A DNA stretch of 19,184 nucleotides, taken from positions 1-19,184 of the forward strand of contig JAURBD010000024.1 in assembly GCA_030829155.1 (NCBI GenBank), in the 5' to 3' direction. The position numbers and the translations under genes are program-made. The notes beneath the pieces are model-generated. The model searched no databases. It was not told where the DNA came from and saw only the letters and a list, made by a program, of their open reading frames with translations. How positions within the stretch are numbered: position 1 is the first letter of the stretch; each line of letters opens with the position of its first letter. Shown here piece by piece: positions 1 through 7,565 of the stretch. The stretch comes from Flavobacteriaceae bacterium. GTDB lineage: Bacteria > Bacteroidota > Bacteroidia > Flavobacteriales > Flavobacteriaceae.

Positions 1-2
1 AT

Positions 3-1388
3 CGCATAGAAAAAGATACCTTGGGAGATGTTAAAGTTCCAAAAGACGTTTACTGGGGAGCACAGACAGAACGTTCACGTTCTAATTTTAAGATCGGCCC
101 ATCGGCCTCTATGCCTATTGAAATTGTTTATGGATTTGCATACCTCAAAAAATCTGCTGCATTTGCAAATCATGAATTGGGTGTCTTGGACATCACAAAG
201 CGAGATTTAATAGCTCAAGTATGTGATGAAATACTTGAAGGGAAACTCGACGATCAATTTCCTTTGGTAATTTGGCAAACTGGATCGGGAACTCAAAGCA
301 ACATGAATGTCAATGAAGTGATTGCCAATCGTGCTCATGTACTGGCAGGAAATAAATTGGGAGAGGGAGATAAAACTTTAACGCCCAATGATGATGTAAA
401 TAAATCTCAGTCCTCAAACGACACTTTCCCTACGGGAATGCATATTGCAGCTTACAAGAAAATCGTGGAAATAACAATTCCAGGAATTGACCAACTTCGT
501 GAGGCATTAGATAAAAAAGCAAAGGCATTTTCGAAGGTTGTTAAAATTGGGCGAACCCATTTGATGGACGCTACCCCTTTGACTTTAGGTCAAGAGTTTT
601 CGGGATATGTTTCTCAGTTGGACCACGGATTGAAAGCATTAAATTTTACTTTGACCCACCTATCAGAAATTGCTCTTGGTGGCACAGCAGTAGGAACAGG
701 AATAAACACTCCCAAGGGTTACTCCAAAAGAGTTGCTGAGTATATTGCAGAATTTACCAAACTACCCTTCATAAGTGCTCACAATAAGTTTGAGGCTTTG
801 GCTGCTCATGATGCTATTGTTGAAACCCATGGAGCATTAAAACAATTGGCAGTTTCTTTAAATAAAATTGCAAACGACATACGTATGCTTTCCTCTGGCC
901 CTCGTTCTGGGATTGGAGAGATAATAATTCCAGCGAATGAACCCGGAAGTTCAATTATGCCCGGAAAGGTAAACCCTACCCAATGTGAAGCTATCACAAT
1001 GGTCTGTGCTCAAGTCATGGGAAATGATGTAACCATTTCGGTAGCTGGAACACAAGGACACTATGAGTTGAATGTTTTTAAACCCGTAATGGCAGCTAAC
1101 ATCATACAGTCCGCTCAATTGATTGGGGATGCTTGTGTAAGTTTTACTGAAAATTGTGTAAATGGGATAAAACCAAATCAAAAACGCATTGATGAATTGG
1201 TCTCCAACTCGCTTATGCTAATAACCGCACTGAACACAAAAATAGGGTATTACAAAGCTGCAGAGATTGCCAACAAAGCTCACGAAGAAGGAATTACGCT
1301 AAAAGAAGCTGCTTTGGATCTCGGTTATGTAAGTTCGGAAGAATTTGATGCTTGGGTAAAACCCGAAAAGATGACTGGAGAAAAATAA
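3..1388 (+). CDS. fumC: Fumarate hydratase class II (fumarase C), 5' end cut by window edge
   Basis: Catalyses reversible hydration of fumarate to L-malate in the citric acid cycle, in the cytoplasm, as an iron-independent homotetramer. The frame is open from base 3 and already reads the conserved N-terminal segment RIEKDTLGDVKVP followed by YWGAQTERS, so only a few residues including the start codon lie outside the window. Visible family signatures are the GRTHLMDATPLTLGQE segment with the active-site region histidine, and the superfamily signature GSSIMPGKVNP at 945-977, which carries the catalytic serine loop. The 461 residues present match the usual length of about 465. Argininosuccinate lyase, aspartase and adenylosuccinate lyase share the superfamily signature, but the N-terminus and overall sequence are fumarase-like. 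A GNAT gene starts 5 nt downstream, so the two are probably cotranscribed. Confidence 0.97.
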   Translation, partial: RIEKDTLGDVKVPKDVYWGAQTERSRSNFKIGPSASMPIEIVYGFAYLKKSAAFANHELGVLDITKRDLIAQVCDEILEGKLDDQFPLVIWQTGSGTQSNMNVNEVIANRAHVLAGNKLGEGDKTLTPNDDVNKSQSSNDTFPTGMHIAAYKKIVEITIPGIDQLREALDKKAKAFSKVVKIGRTHLMDATPLTLGQEFSGYVSQLDHGLKALNFTLTHLSEIALGGTAVGTGINTPKGYSKRVAEYIAEFTKLPFISAHNKFEALAAHDAIVETHGALKQLAVSLNKIANDIRMLSSGPRSGIGEIIIPANEPGSSIMPGKVNPTQCEAITMVCAQVMGNDVTISVAGTQGHYELNVFKPVMAANIIQSAQLIGDACVSFTENCVNGIKPNQKRIDELVSNSLMLITALNTKIGYYKAAEIANKAHEEGITLKEAALDLGYVSSEEFDAWVKPEKMTGEK

Positions 1389-1393
1389 ATGGT

Positions 1394-1852
1394 ATGGAAA
1401 TCATTCCTTATGAATCTCGATATGCAAAGGATTTTCGTCTTCTCAATGAAGCTTGGCTTGAAAAATATTTTGTTGTAGAGCCTTATGATTCTGAACTTCT
1501 GAGTCAATGCGAAGATATTATCCTAAAACCTGGAGGGTTTATCTTCTTCATCAGAATTGATAACAAAATAGTAGGAACAGCAGCTTACATTTTTAAATCA
1601 AAAGGAGTTTATGAACTCGGAAAAATGGCAGTTGATCCAGTATTTCAAGGGCAAAAACTAGGACAAAAATTGATGTTCTTTATGCTTGAATTTGCTCAAA
1701 AGCACCATTGGAGCAAAATCATACTCTATTCCAGTACTAAACTAAAAAACGCGCTTTACATTTATCAAAAGAACGGTTTTATTGAGGTTCCTCTAGAGCC
1801 AAATCTGCCCTATGACCGATCAGATATTAAAATGGAGCTGAATTTAAAATAA
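1394..1852 (+). CDS. GNAT-family N-acetyltransferase
   Basis: Predicted acetyl-CoA-dependent acetyltransferase of 152 residues, substrate unknown. The GNAT fold is visible as a central strand pair (residues 50-65, FFIRIDNKIVGTAAY), the strand with YELGKMAVDP (73-82), the acetyl-CoA pyrophosphate loop QGQKLG (85-90) followed by a helix, and the C-terminal ALYIYQKNGFIEV segment (120-132) that is typical of the family. The frame stays open upstream into fumC, but the ATG at 1394 gives a normal GNAT N-terminus, while earlier starts would overlap fumC. The gene begins 5 nt after the fumC stop and ends 4 nt before the next gene, so the three probably form one transcription unit. The function cannot be narrowed from sequence; protein or small-molecule acetylation are both possible. 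Confidence 0.88.
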   Translation: MEIIPYESRYAKDFRLLNEAWLEKYFVVEPYDSELLSQCEDIILKPGGFIFFIRIDNKIVGTAAYIFKSKGVYELGKMAVDPVFQGQKLGQKLMFFMLEFAQKHHWSKIILYSSTKLKNALYIYQKNGFIEVPLEPNLPYDRSDIKMELNLK

Positions 1853-1856
1853 AATC

Positions 1857-2486
1857 ATGGCAGTTAAACGATTCAATCCGCTCTTATTCCTTTTGTTTTT
1901 ATTCTTCGGAACTTTTGTTCAAGCACAGACAAAAAAACAAATTCCAAAATCTACTTTGGTTATTCCACCCAAACAAATTGTACGAATTGATTACCCCTAC
2001 ATGAAAGGTTTTAGTGTAAAACTCTGGAATAAATCAAAGTTTGAACTTGGTGTTTCGGCAAGAGAACATCAATCGGACTCTCTTTACAAAGGTTTTGGAA
2101 TTGATAACAATGCTTTCGCTACTCTTTCGGTTGAAGAAAATCAATATTTACAACTAGAAAATAGATTTATTGCCCCCCTGAAAGTAGAATATAAATTATT
2201 TAAATCTGGCTCAGGAATTAAAAAACGAACTGTAGCAACCCGGACTGTTGCTTTTTATTTAGTAAACAGTACTGCCCAAACCCTACCGATACTGATCCCC
2301 GGAATCATGAACCCAAAACTTACTCCCTTTTCCCAAAGTGGTGTTGAGCTTCCGTGGGGGCAAAAGATTTACTTAAAAACACCCAGAGAAAAATTGCTCT
2401 TATTAACAGTAACAGATAGCATTTCAAAAGGAGCAGGAATTGATGTGGCTGATTTGATTGATGCTGCACTGAATCCATACGATTAA
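1857..2486 (+). CDS. Exported protein of unknown function
   Basis: A 209-residue protein that I do not recognise. Residues 1-23 form a clear Sec signal peptide: a short basic start (MAVKR), a long hydrophobic core rich in Leu and Phe, and a likely signal peptidase I site after VQA, leaving a mature protein that begins QTKKQ. There is no lipobox cysteine, so it is probably periplasmic or outer-membrane associated. The mature part is hydrophilic, with alternating patterns suggesting beta strands, and no internal membrane segment. No catalytic motif is visible. It starts 4 nt after the GNAT stop, so it is likely the last gene of the fumC unit, and it converges on the monooxygenase gene on the other strand. 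It is probably a real gene given its signal peptide, length and spacing. Confidence 0.8.
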   Translation: MAVKRFNPLLFLLFLFFGTFVQAQTKKQIPKSTLVIPPKQIVRIDYPYMKGFSVKLWNKSKFELGVSAREHQSDSLYKGFGIDNNAFATLSVEENQYLQLENRFIAPLKVEYKLFKSGSGIKKRTVATRTVAFYLVNSTAQTLPILIPGIMNPKLTPFSQSGVELPWGQKIYLKTPREKLLLLTVTDSISKGAGIDVADLIDAALNPYD

Positions 2487-2522
2487 ATTTTCACTCTATA
2501 ACTTTGAACATTGAAAATTTAA
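2483..2522. terminator. Possible bidirectional terminator between convergent genes
   Basis: An 11-bp perfect inverted repeat, TTAAATTTTCA at 2483-2493 and TGAAAATTTAA at 2512-2522, flanks an 18-nt loop in the 62-nt gap between the exported protein gene (+) and the monooxygenase gene (-). The stem overlaps the stop codon of the upstream gene. It is almost all A/T and the loop is long, so it is weaker than a classical intrinsic terminator; only its position between convergent genes makes it plausible. Confidence 0.3.
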
Positions 2523-2548
2523 ATTAAAACAATACTCTTTTTTACACT

Positions 2549-3844
2549 TCAAGCTGAATTCTTTCTTTTCTTGGAGATTTGTTTTTTGAGGTCCTTTAAA
2601 AAACGGTGAAAATCTACAGTGATGGTATGCCTCGAACTGTCTATTTGTTTTATGTGGGGATGGGTAACTTCGCGCTTACATAAAACTTTCATATTCTTGG
2701 GGCGTTTCCATTTACCCGTTAATGCTAATGCCGCAAGTTTACTCTGCTGCTCTGCACCAGGCCAAATACATCCCAAGGGTTGAAACATTCCAATAAAGTA
2801 CAGGTTCTCATAAGCTTCGTGAAACATTTTTAAATATAAAGGAACTGGACCAGAACTATAATCAATAAATTTTTGATCAAAAAAAGGATGGCTTAAAACA
2901 TAACCAGTACAAGCAATGATAGTATCGAACTCCTCGCTTGACCCGTCTTTAAAATGAACTTTAGCTCCATCGAAATGATGGATATCTCCTTTTGGATGAA
3001 CCTTTCCATGTCGAATCTTGTAAAGTAACTCACTATTAAGTGTAGGATGCGTTGCTCCCATTTTGTGAGTTACCTTGGGAAGGCCATAAAAACGGTTTGG
3101 ACCAACAATAAGTTTTGCAATCAAACCAGATAATGAATTTCGTATCGCAGTAGGTATGAAAGCTATTTTAGATGCAAAAACGTCTGAAGGTTTACCAAAA
3201 ATAAATTTAGGAACAATACGGTATCCTCTCCTCCAACTTATCGACGTTTTTTTACTTATTCGGCTTGTCTCTACTGCCACATCACATGCTGAATTTCCCC
3301 CACCAATAACCAAAACTTTTTTACCAGCAAAAGGAGCCGCTTTTTTGAATTGATGTGAATGAATTATCTCACCATTGAAAACACCTGGGTAAGTTGGTTG
3401 TTTGGGTTTCCAATGATGACCATTACAAACAACAAGATCTGTAAATTCTTCGGTTCTTTCTATGCCATTTTGTTTGATTGTTACTTCCCATTTAGAAGCA
3501 TCAATGCGTTTACAGTGTTGAACCATGGTGTTAAATTTTATTGAACGATACAAATCAAACAGTTTAGCATAGGATTGAAAATAAGTGTATAATTCTTGAT
3601 GTGAGGGATAATCTGCTACACTTGAATCAAATGGAAAATCTTCGTATTGCGATAAAGTTTTTGAGCTAATTATGTGGGTGGTTTCAAAAACACTTGAATG
3701 GCTACTCTTTTCATTGTAAATCCAATTCCCTCCAACATCTTGATTGGCATCATAGGCAACAACATCAACCCCCTCTTCCCTTATGTTTTTTACGGCTGCT
3801 ATTCCAGAAGGTCCAGCACCAATTACACACACTCTTTTTTTCAT
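2549..3844 (-). CDS. Flavin-containing monooxygenase (FMO family)
   Basis: FAD- and NADPH-dependent monooxygenase, predicted to oxygenate a soft nucleophile such as an amine or sulfide; substrate unknown. The 431 residues contain the FAD-binding GAGPSG (9-14), the FMO-identifying motif FNGEIIHSHQF (156-166, fitting FxGxxxHxxxF exactly), the NADPH-binding GGGNSACD (181-188) and a later ACTGY segment typical of FMOs. This full set separates it from Baeyer-Villiger enzymes, whose identifying motif differs, and from simple thioredoxin reductases. The ATG at 3844 is preferred; an in-frame TTG 12 nt upstream would add only four residues before the Rossmann strand. It lies 63 nt after ettA on the same strand and may be read from the same message or from its own promoter. 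The lysine- and arginine-rich C-terminus (KKQISKKRKNS) is unusual. Confidence 0.92.
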   Translation of the reverse strand: MKKRVCVIGAGPSGIAAVKNIREEGVDVVAYDANQDVGGNWIYNEKSSHSSVFETTHIISSKTLSQYEDFPFDSSVADYPSHQELYTYFQSYAKLFDLYRSIKFNTMVQHCKRIDASKWEVTIKQNGIERTEEFTDLVVCNGHHWKPKQPTYPGVFNGEIIHSHQFKKAAPFAGKKVLVIGGGNSACDVAVETSRISKKTSISWRRGYRIVPKFIFGKPSDVFASKIAFIPTAIRNSLSGLIAKLIVGPNRFYGLPKVTHKMGATHPTLNSELLYKIRHGKVHPKGDIHHFDGAKVHFKDGSSEEFDTIIACTGYVLSHPFFDQKFIDYSSGPVPLYLKMFHEAYENLYFIGMFQPLGCIWPGAEQQSKLAALALTGKWKRPKNMKVLCKREVTHPHIKQIDSSRHTITVDFHRFLKDLKKQISKKRKNSA

Positions 3845-3907
3845 CAATGAAATCAAAAATTAAAACTAATAAAAAGTGTTGTCTTTTAAAAGTAATTGAG
3901 TTTAAAT

Positions 3908-5602
3908 CTAATCCCGAGAAAGCTTTCTGTATTGTATTCTTTTGGGCATTATGTCTTGACCCAATCGTTTCTTTTTATTTTCTTCATAATCTGAGTACGA
4001 TCCTTCATAAAAATACACTTGAGAATCACCCTCAAATGCAAGAATATGAGTACAAATACGATCTAAGAACCAACGGTCGTGTGAAATTATAACAGCACAG
4101 CCAGCAAAATTCTCTAAACCTTCTTCTAAAGACCTTAAAGTATTAATGTCTAGGTCATTAGTTGGCTCGTCTAGAAGTAATACATTACCCTCTTCCTTAA
4201 GGGTCATTGCCAAATGAAGTCGGTTTCGTTCTCCACCCGAAAGGGTAGATACTTTTTTGTTTTGCTCACTTCCACTAAAATTGAAACGGCTTAAAAATGC
4301 TCTTGAATTGACTTGTTTTCCTCCCAACATGATTAAATCTTGCTCATCACTGAAGTTAGACCATATGGATTTATCAGGATCAATATTTGAATGGGACTGA
4401 TCTACATAAGCTAATTTTACGGTTTCTCCTACGGCAAAGCTTCCATCGTCGGAGGTTTCTTCTCCCATAATCATTCTGAATACTGTAGATTTACCAGCAC
4501 CATTGGGGCCAATTACTCCAACAATTCCAGCCTGAGGTAGGTTGAACGATAGATTGTCGTACAAAAGTTTATCATCATAAGCTTTTTTGACACTTTTTGC
4601 TTCAATAACGTTTGTTCCTAGTCTTGGTCCATTTGGAATAAAAATCTCCAAATTTTCCTGTATCTTATTTTGGTCTTGACTTACCAGTTTCTCGTAATTG
4701 GATAAACGAGCTTTTTGTTTGGTTTGCCTTCCCTTTGGAGCCATTCGAACCCATTCCAATTCTCGTTCTAGTGTTTTTTGGCGTTTAGAAGCTGTTTTTT
4801 GTTCCTGTGCCAAGCGGGTAGATTTTTGATCCAACCAAGAGGAATAGTTTCCTTTCCAAGGAATACCCTCTCCCCGATCCAACTCCAAAATCCATCCAGC
4901 TACATTGTCCAAAAAGTAACGGTCGTGAGTAACAGCTATCACTGTTCCTTTGTATTGTGCCAAATGATGTTCTAACCAGTGAACAGATTCTGCATCCAAG
5001 TGGTTTGTAGGCTCATCGAGTAAAAGAATTTCAGGTTTTTGCAACAACAAACGGCAAAGGGCTACTCTTCTGCGCTCCCCTCCTGATAATACACCAACTT
5101 TTTGATCTCCAGGGGGTGTTCTTAAAGCATCCATTGCAATTTCCAATTGGTTGTCTAGTTCCCAAGCATTGGAGGCATCAATTTCATCCTGCAAAACAGC
5201 CTGACGGTCCATGAGCTGCTGCATTTTATTTGCGTTCTCATAAACCTCTGGTAATCCAAATTGATCGTTTATCTTATTGTACTCATCAAGAATGGAAACG
5301 GTTTCAGCAACTCCTTCTTTAACAACTTCAAGTACTGTTTTTTCTTCATCCATCAAAGGTTCCTGTTCAAGATAACCCACCTTGTATCCGGCAGAAAATG
5401 AAACATCTCCTTGGTAATTTTTTTCAACTCCTGCTATGATTTTGAGTAATGTGGATTTTCCAGAACCGTTGAGACCTAAAATCCCAATTTTGGCACCGTA
5501 GAAAAAACTTAAATAAATATCTTTAAGTACGAGTTTGTTTCCAGTTGGGTAAGTTTTTGAAACCCCCGACATGGAAAAAATTATTTTTTTATCGTCTGAC
5601 AT
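3908..5602 (-). CDS. ettA: Energy-dependent translational throttle protein EttA (ABC-F ATPase)
   Basis: Cytoplasmic ABC-F ATPase that binds the ribosomal E site and gates early translation according to the ATP/ADP ratio. The 564 residues hold two ABC domains without membrane segments. Domain 1 has Walker A GLNGSGKST (43-51), signature LSGGERRR (172-179) and LLLDEPTNHLD with catalytic Glu197. A charged linker rich in Lys/Arg/Glu (about 255-315) matches the P-site tRNA interaction motif. Domain 2 has Walker A GPNGAGKST (365-373), LSGGERNR (454-461) and LLLDEPTNDLD with Glu479. Length and overall sequence match EttA (about 555 residues) rather than Uup or YheS types. A 59-residue membrane protein gene ends 4 nt upstream, so the two are probably coupled. 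Both ATPase sites look intact. Confidence 0.95.
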   Translation of the reverse strand: MSDDKKIIFSMSGVSKTYPTGNKLVLKDIYLSFFYGAKIGILGLNGSGKSTLLKIIAGVEKNYQGDVSFSAGYKVGYLEQEPLMDEEKTVLEVVKEGVAETVSILDEYNKINDQFGLPEVYENANKMQQLMDRQAVLQDEIDASNAWELDNQLEIAMDALRTPPGDQKVGVLSGGERRRVALCRLLLQKPEILLLDEPTNHLDAESVHWLEHHLAQYKGTVIAVTHDRYFLDNVAGWILELDRGEGIPWKGNYSSWLDQKSTRLAQEQKTASKRQKTLERELEWVRMAPKGRQTKQKARLSNYEKLVSQDQNKIQENLEIFIPNGPRLGTNVIEAKSVKKAYDDKLLYDNLSFNLPQAGIVGVIGPNGAGKSTVFRMIMGEETSDDGSFAVGETVKLAYVDQSHSNIDPDKSIWSNFSDEQDLIMLGGKQVNSRAFLSRFNFSGSEQNKKVSTLSGGERNRLHLAMTLKEEGNVLLLDEPTNDLDINTLRSLEEGLENFAGCAVIISHDRWFLDRICTHILAFEGDSQVYFYEGSYSDYEENKKKRLGQDIMPKRIQYRKLSRD

Positions 5603-5606
5603 TTTT

Positions 5607-5786
5607 TTAAATTCTTCCTTTTAAAGCATTGAAGGCCCATGCTACAGAGTAAAATCCGACACCTGCTACACAAAATCCAATGGAATATTCAGGGTATTTA
5701 ATTAGTCCTAAGGCTATTAAAGCAGTTCCCAGAATTAACATTGCCAGGGCTGCATAACCAAAGATTTTATTTTTGTTTAAACTCAT
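5607..5786 (-). CDS. Small membrane protein (59 aa) upstream of ettA, CAL67264-like
   Basis: A short gene encoding 59 residues beginning MSLNKNKIFGYAALAML and ending FNALKGRI. Two hydrophobic segments (about residues 9-27 and 34-50) predict a two-pass inner-membrane hairpin with a charged N-terminus and a basic C-terminal tail. From memory it resembles the small CAL67264 family found in flavobacteria, which have a similar start and an FNALKGR-type end; this was not checked by search. Its function is unknown. The stop lies 4 nt before the ettA ATG, indicating a two-gene unit. The start is the only ATG in the frame near a Bacteroidota-like promoter (near-match GATATTTG on the minus strand at 5811-5818). 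Conservation of sequence features makes it a real gene despite its size. Confidence 0.82.
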   Translation of the reverse strand: MSLNKNKIFGYAALAMLILGTALIALGLIKYPEYSIGFCVAGVGFYSVAWAFNALKGRI

Positions 5787-5810
5787 GTTTGTAGTTTTTC
5801 ATCTTCAAGA

Positions 5811-5818
5811 CAAATATC
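5811..5818 (-). promoter_or_regulatory. Possible -7 promoter element for the small membrane protein-ettA unit
   Basis: On the minus strand this reads GATATTTG, 7 of 8 matches to the Bacteroidota -7 consensus TAnnTTTG, 24 nt before the ATG at 5786. No convincing -33 TTG element is visible at the expected spacing, so this is a weak call based on position and partial consensus. Confidence 0.3.
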
Positions 5819-5898
5819 GCTTATTTATTTTAAATTAAATAAATTATTGTGGTCAACCTAACAAACAAACCCTATGATATTAAACCAAGGAACCTTTA

Positions 5899-5906
5899 AA
5901 ATTTTG
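5899..5906 (+). promoter_or_regulatory. Possible -7 promoter element for the acyl-CoA carboxylase gene
   Basis: The plus strand reads AAATTTTG, 7 of 8 matches to TAnnTTTG, 23 nt before the carboxylase ATG at 5930. The divergent spacer 5787-5929 must carry promoters for both flanking genes. The -33 element is not evident, so this is a weak call. Confidence 0.28.
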
Positions 5907-5929
5907 TAATTTTAAATCAAATTTTACAA

Positions 5930-7558
5930 ATGAACCTAAGCTTCAATAAAAACGAGGATCACAATAAATTGTTGTGGTCTTCGATTCGACAAAAATTTGT
6001 TACCATAACTTTTGGTGGTGGAAAAAAACAACTGCAAAAAATAAGAGATCAGGGGAAGATGACTGCCCGTGAACGGGTAAAATACCTCATTGACTCAGAT
6101 ACTGAGGCTCTCGAGATTGGAGCTTTTGCAGCCGAAGGTATGTACGAAAAATACAAGGGATGCCCCGCCGCTGGAGTTGTAGTTGTTTTGGGGTATATCC
6201 AAAAACGCTTGTGTGTTATTGTTGCAAATGATGCCTCAGTTAAAGCTGGTGCTTGGTTCCCTATGACTGGAAAAAAGAACTTGAGAGCGCAAGAAATTGC
6301 ACTAGAGAATAGACTCCCAATAATTTATCTTGTAGATAGTGCTGGAGTTTTTCTTCCGCTACAAGACGAAATTTTTCCTGATAAAGAACATTTCGGAAGG
6401 ATTTTTAGAAATAACGCTAAAATGAGCAGTAAGGGAATCCTTCAAATTTCAGCAATTATGGGAAGTTGTGTCGCTGGTGGTGCTTATCTACCCATTATGT
6501 CCGATGAATCTTTGATTGTTGACAAAACTGGAAGTATCTTTTTAGCTGGAAGCTATTTGGTGAAAGCTGCCATTGGAGAATCCATTGATAATGAAACTCT
6601 GGGTGGAGCTACAACCCATACAGAAATTAGTGGTGTAGTAGATTACAAAGTAAAAGACGATGCTGCTGCCCTAAATCATATTCGAGCTCTTATACATAAG
6701 GTTGGTGCACCAAAAACAGCAGGGTTTAATCGAATAGAACCCGTTGAGCCAAAAAGGGATGAAAGTGAATTGTATGGTTTACTACCTTACTCTAGAAATC
6801 AACCCTACGACACCTACCCTATTTTGGAATGCTTGGTTGATAATTCTGAGCTTCAAGAGTACAAAAAAGGATATGGTAAAACAATTATTACTGTCTATGC
6901 TCGAATTGATGGATGGTCGGTAGGTATTTTGGCAAATCAACGGAAGGTTGTAAAATCTGCTCAAGGCGAAATGCAATTGGGTGGAGTAATTTATGGTGAT
7001 GCGGCAGATAAGGCCACTCGTTTTATTGCCAATTGTAATCAGAAAAAAATTCCACTTTTATTTTTACAAGATGTAACAGGTTTTATTGTAGGTAGCAAAG
7101 CTGAACACTCCGGAATTATCAAAGACGGTGCGAAGATGGTTAATGCATTGTCCAATTCTGTTGTTCCTAAATTTACTGTAATCATGGGGAATTCCTATGG
7201 GGCAGGAAATTATGCTATGTGTGGTAAGGCTTTTGACCCAAGACTCATCGTTGCATGGCCCAGTGCTGAAATGGCTGTTATGGGAGGATCACAAGCTGCA
7301 AAAGTTTTGATGCAAATTGAAGCTTCTGCGAGAAAGAAAAAAGGGGAATTGATTGATGAAGCTCAACAAGAAAAACTATACCAAAAGATAAAAGAAGGAT
7401 ACGATAAACAAACCTCTCCCATTTATGCTGCTTCTCGTTTGTGGACAGATGCAATAATTGATCCCATAACTACCCGTCAATGGATCAGCAGAGGGATTGA
7501 AGCTGCAAATCAAGCTCCGATTGAAGAGACCTTTAATATGGGGGTTTTACAAGTTTAA
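5930..7558 (+). CDS. Acyl-CoA carboxylase carboxyltransferase (beta) subunit, methylcrotonyl-CoA carboxylase type
   Basis: Carboxyltransferase half of a biotin-dependent acyl-CoA carboxylase; it transfers CO2 from carboxybiotin to an acyl-CoA. The 542 residues contain both crotonase-like halves. In the first half are DSAGVFLPLQDEIFP, GRIFRNNAKMSSKGI and GSCVAGGAYLP, the last forming the glycine-rich oxyanion region. In the second are FIVGSKAEHSGIIKDGAKMV and GNSYGAGNYAMCGKAF, followed by MAVMGGSQAAKVL. These resemble methylcrotonyl-CoA carboxylase beta (leucine breakdown; about 540-560 residues) more than the shorter propionyl-CoA type, though geranyl-CoA or another branched acyl-CoA cannot be excluded. 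No biotin carboxylase or biotin carrier gene is present nearby, so the partner must be encoded elsewhere. The gene is divergent from the ettA unit and ends 7 nt from the oppositely oriented menE. Confidence 0.92.
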   Translation: MNLSFNKNEDHNKLLWSSIRQKFVTITFGGGKKQLQKIRDQGKMTARERVKYLIDSDTEALEIGAFAAEGMYEKYKGCPAAGVVVVLGYIQKRLCVIVANDASVKAGAWFPMTGKKNLRAQEIALENRLPIIYLVDSAGVFLPLQDEIFPDKEHFGRIFRNNAKMSSKGILQISAIMGSCVAGGAYLPIMSDESLIVDKTGSIFLAGSYLVKAAIGESIDNETLGGATTHTEISGVVDYKVKDDAAALNHIRALIHKVGAPKTAGFNRIEPVEPKRDESELYGLLPYSRNQPYDTYPILECLVDNSELQEYKKGYGKTIITVYARIDGWSVGILANQRKVVKSAQGEMQLGGVIYGDAADKATRFIANCNQKKIPLLFLQDVTGFIVGSKAEHSGIIKDGAKMVNALSNSVVPKFTVIMGNSYGAGNYAMCGKAFDPRLIVAWPSAEMAVMGGSQAAKVLMQIEASARKKKGELIDEAQQEKLYQKIKEGYDKQTSPIYAASRLWTDAIIDPITTRQWISRGIEAANQAPIEETFNMGVLQV

Positions 7559-7565
7559 ATACGCT

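Noticed and set aside
21..23. TTG as the start codon of fumarase
   Set aside because: The frame is open upstream to base 3 and codes for conserved fumarase N-terminal residues; the real start is outside the window.
3845..3856. TTG start adding four residues to the flavin monooxygenase
   Set aside because: The ATG at 3844 directly precedes the FAD-binding strand, as in related proteins, and is a stronger start codon.
3694..4092. 132-residue open frame on the plus strand opposite ettA and the monooxygenase
   Set aside because: It runs antisense to two well-supported genes, has a low-complexity sequence and no recognisable domain; it is a shadow frame.
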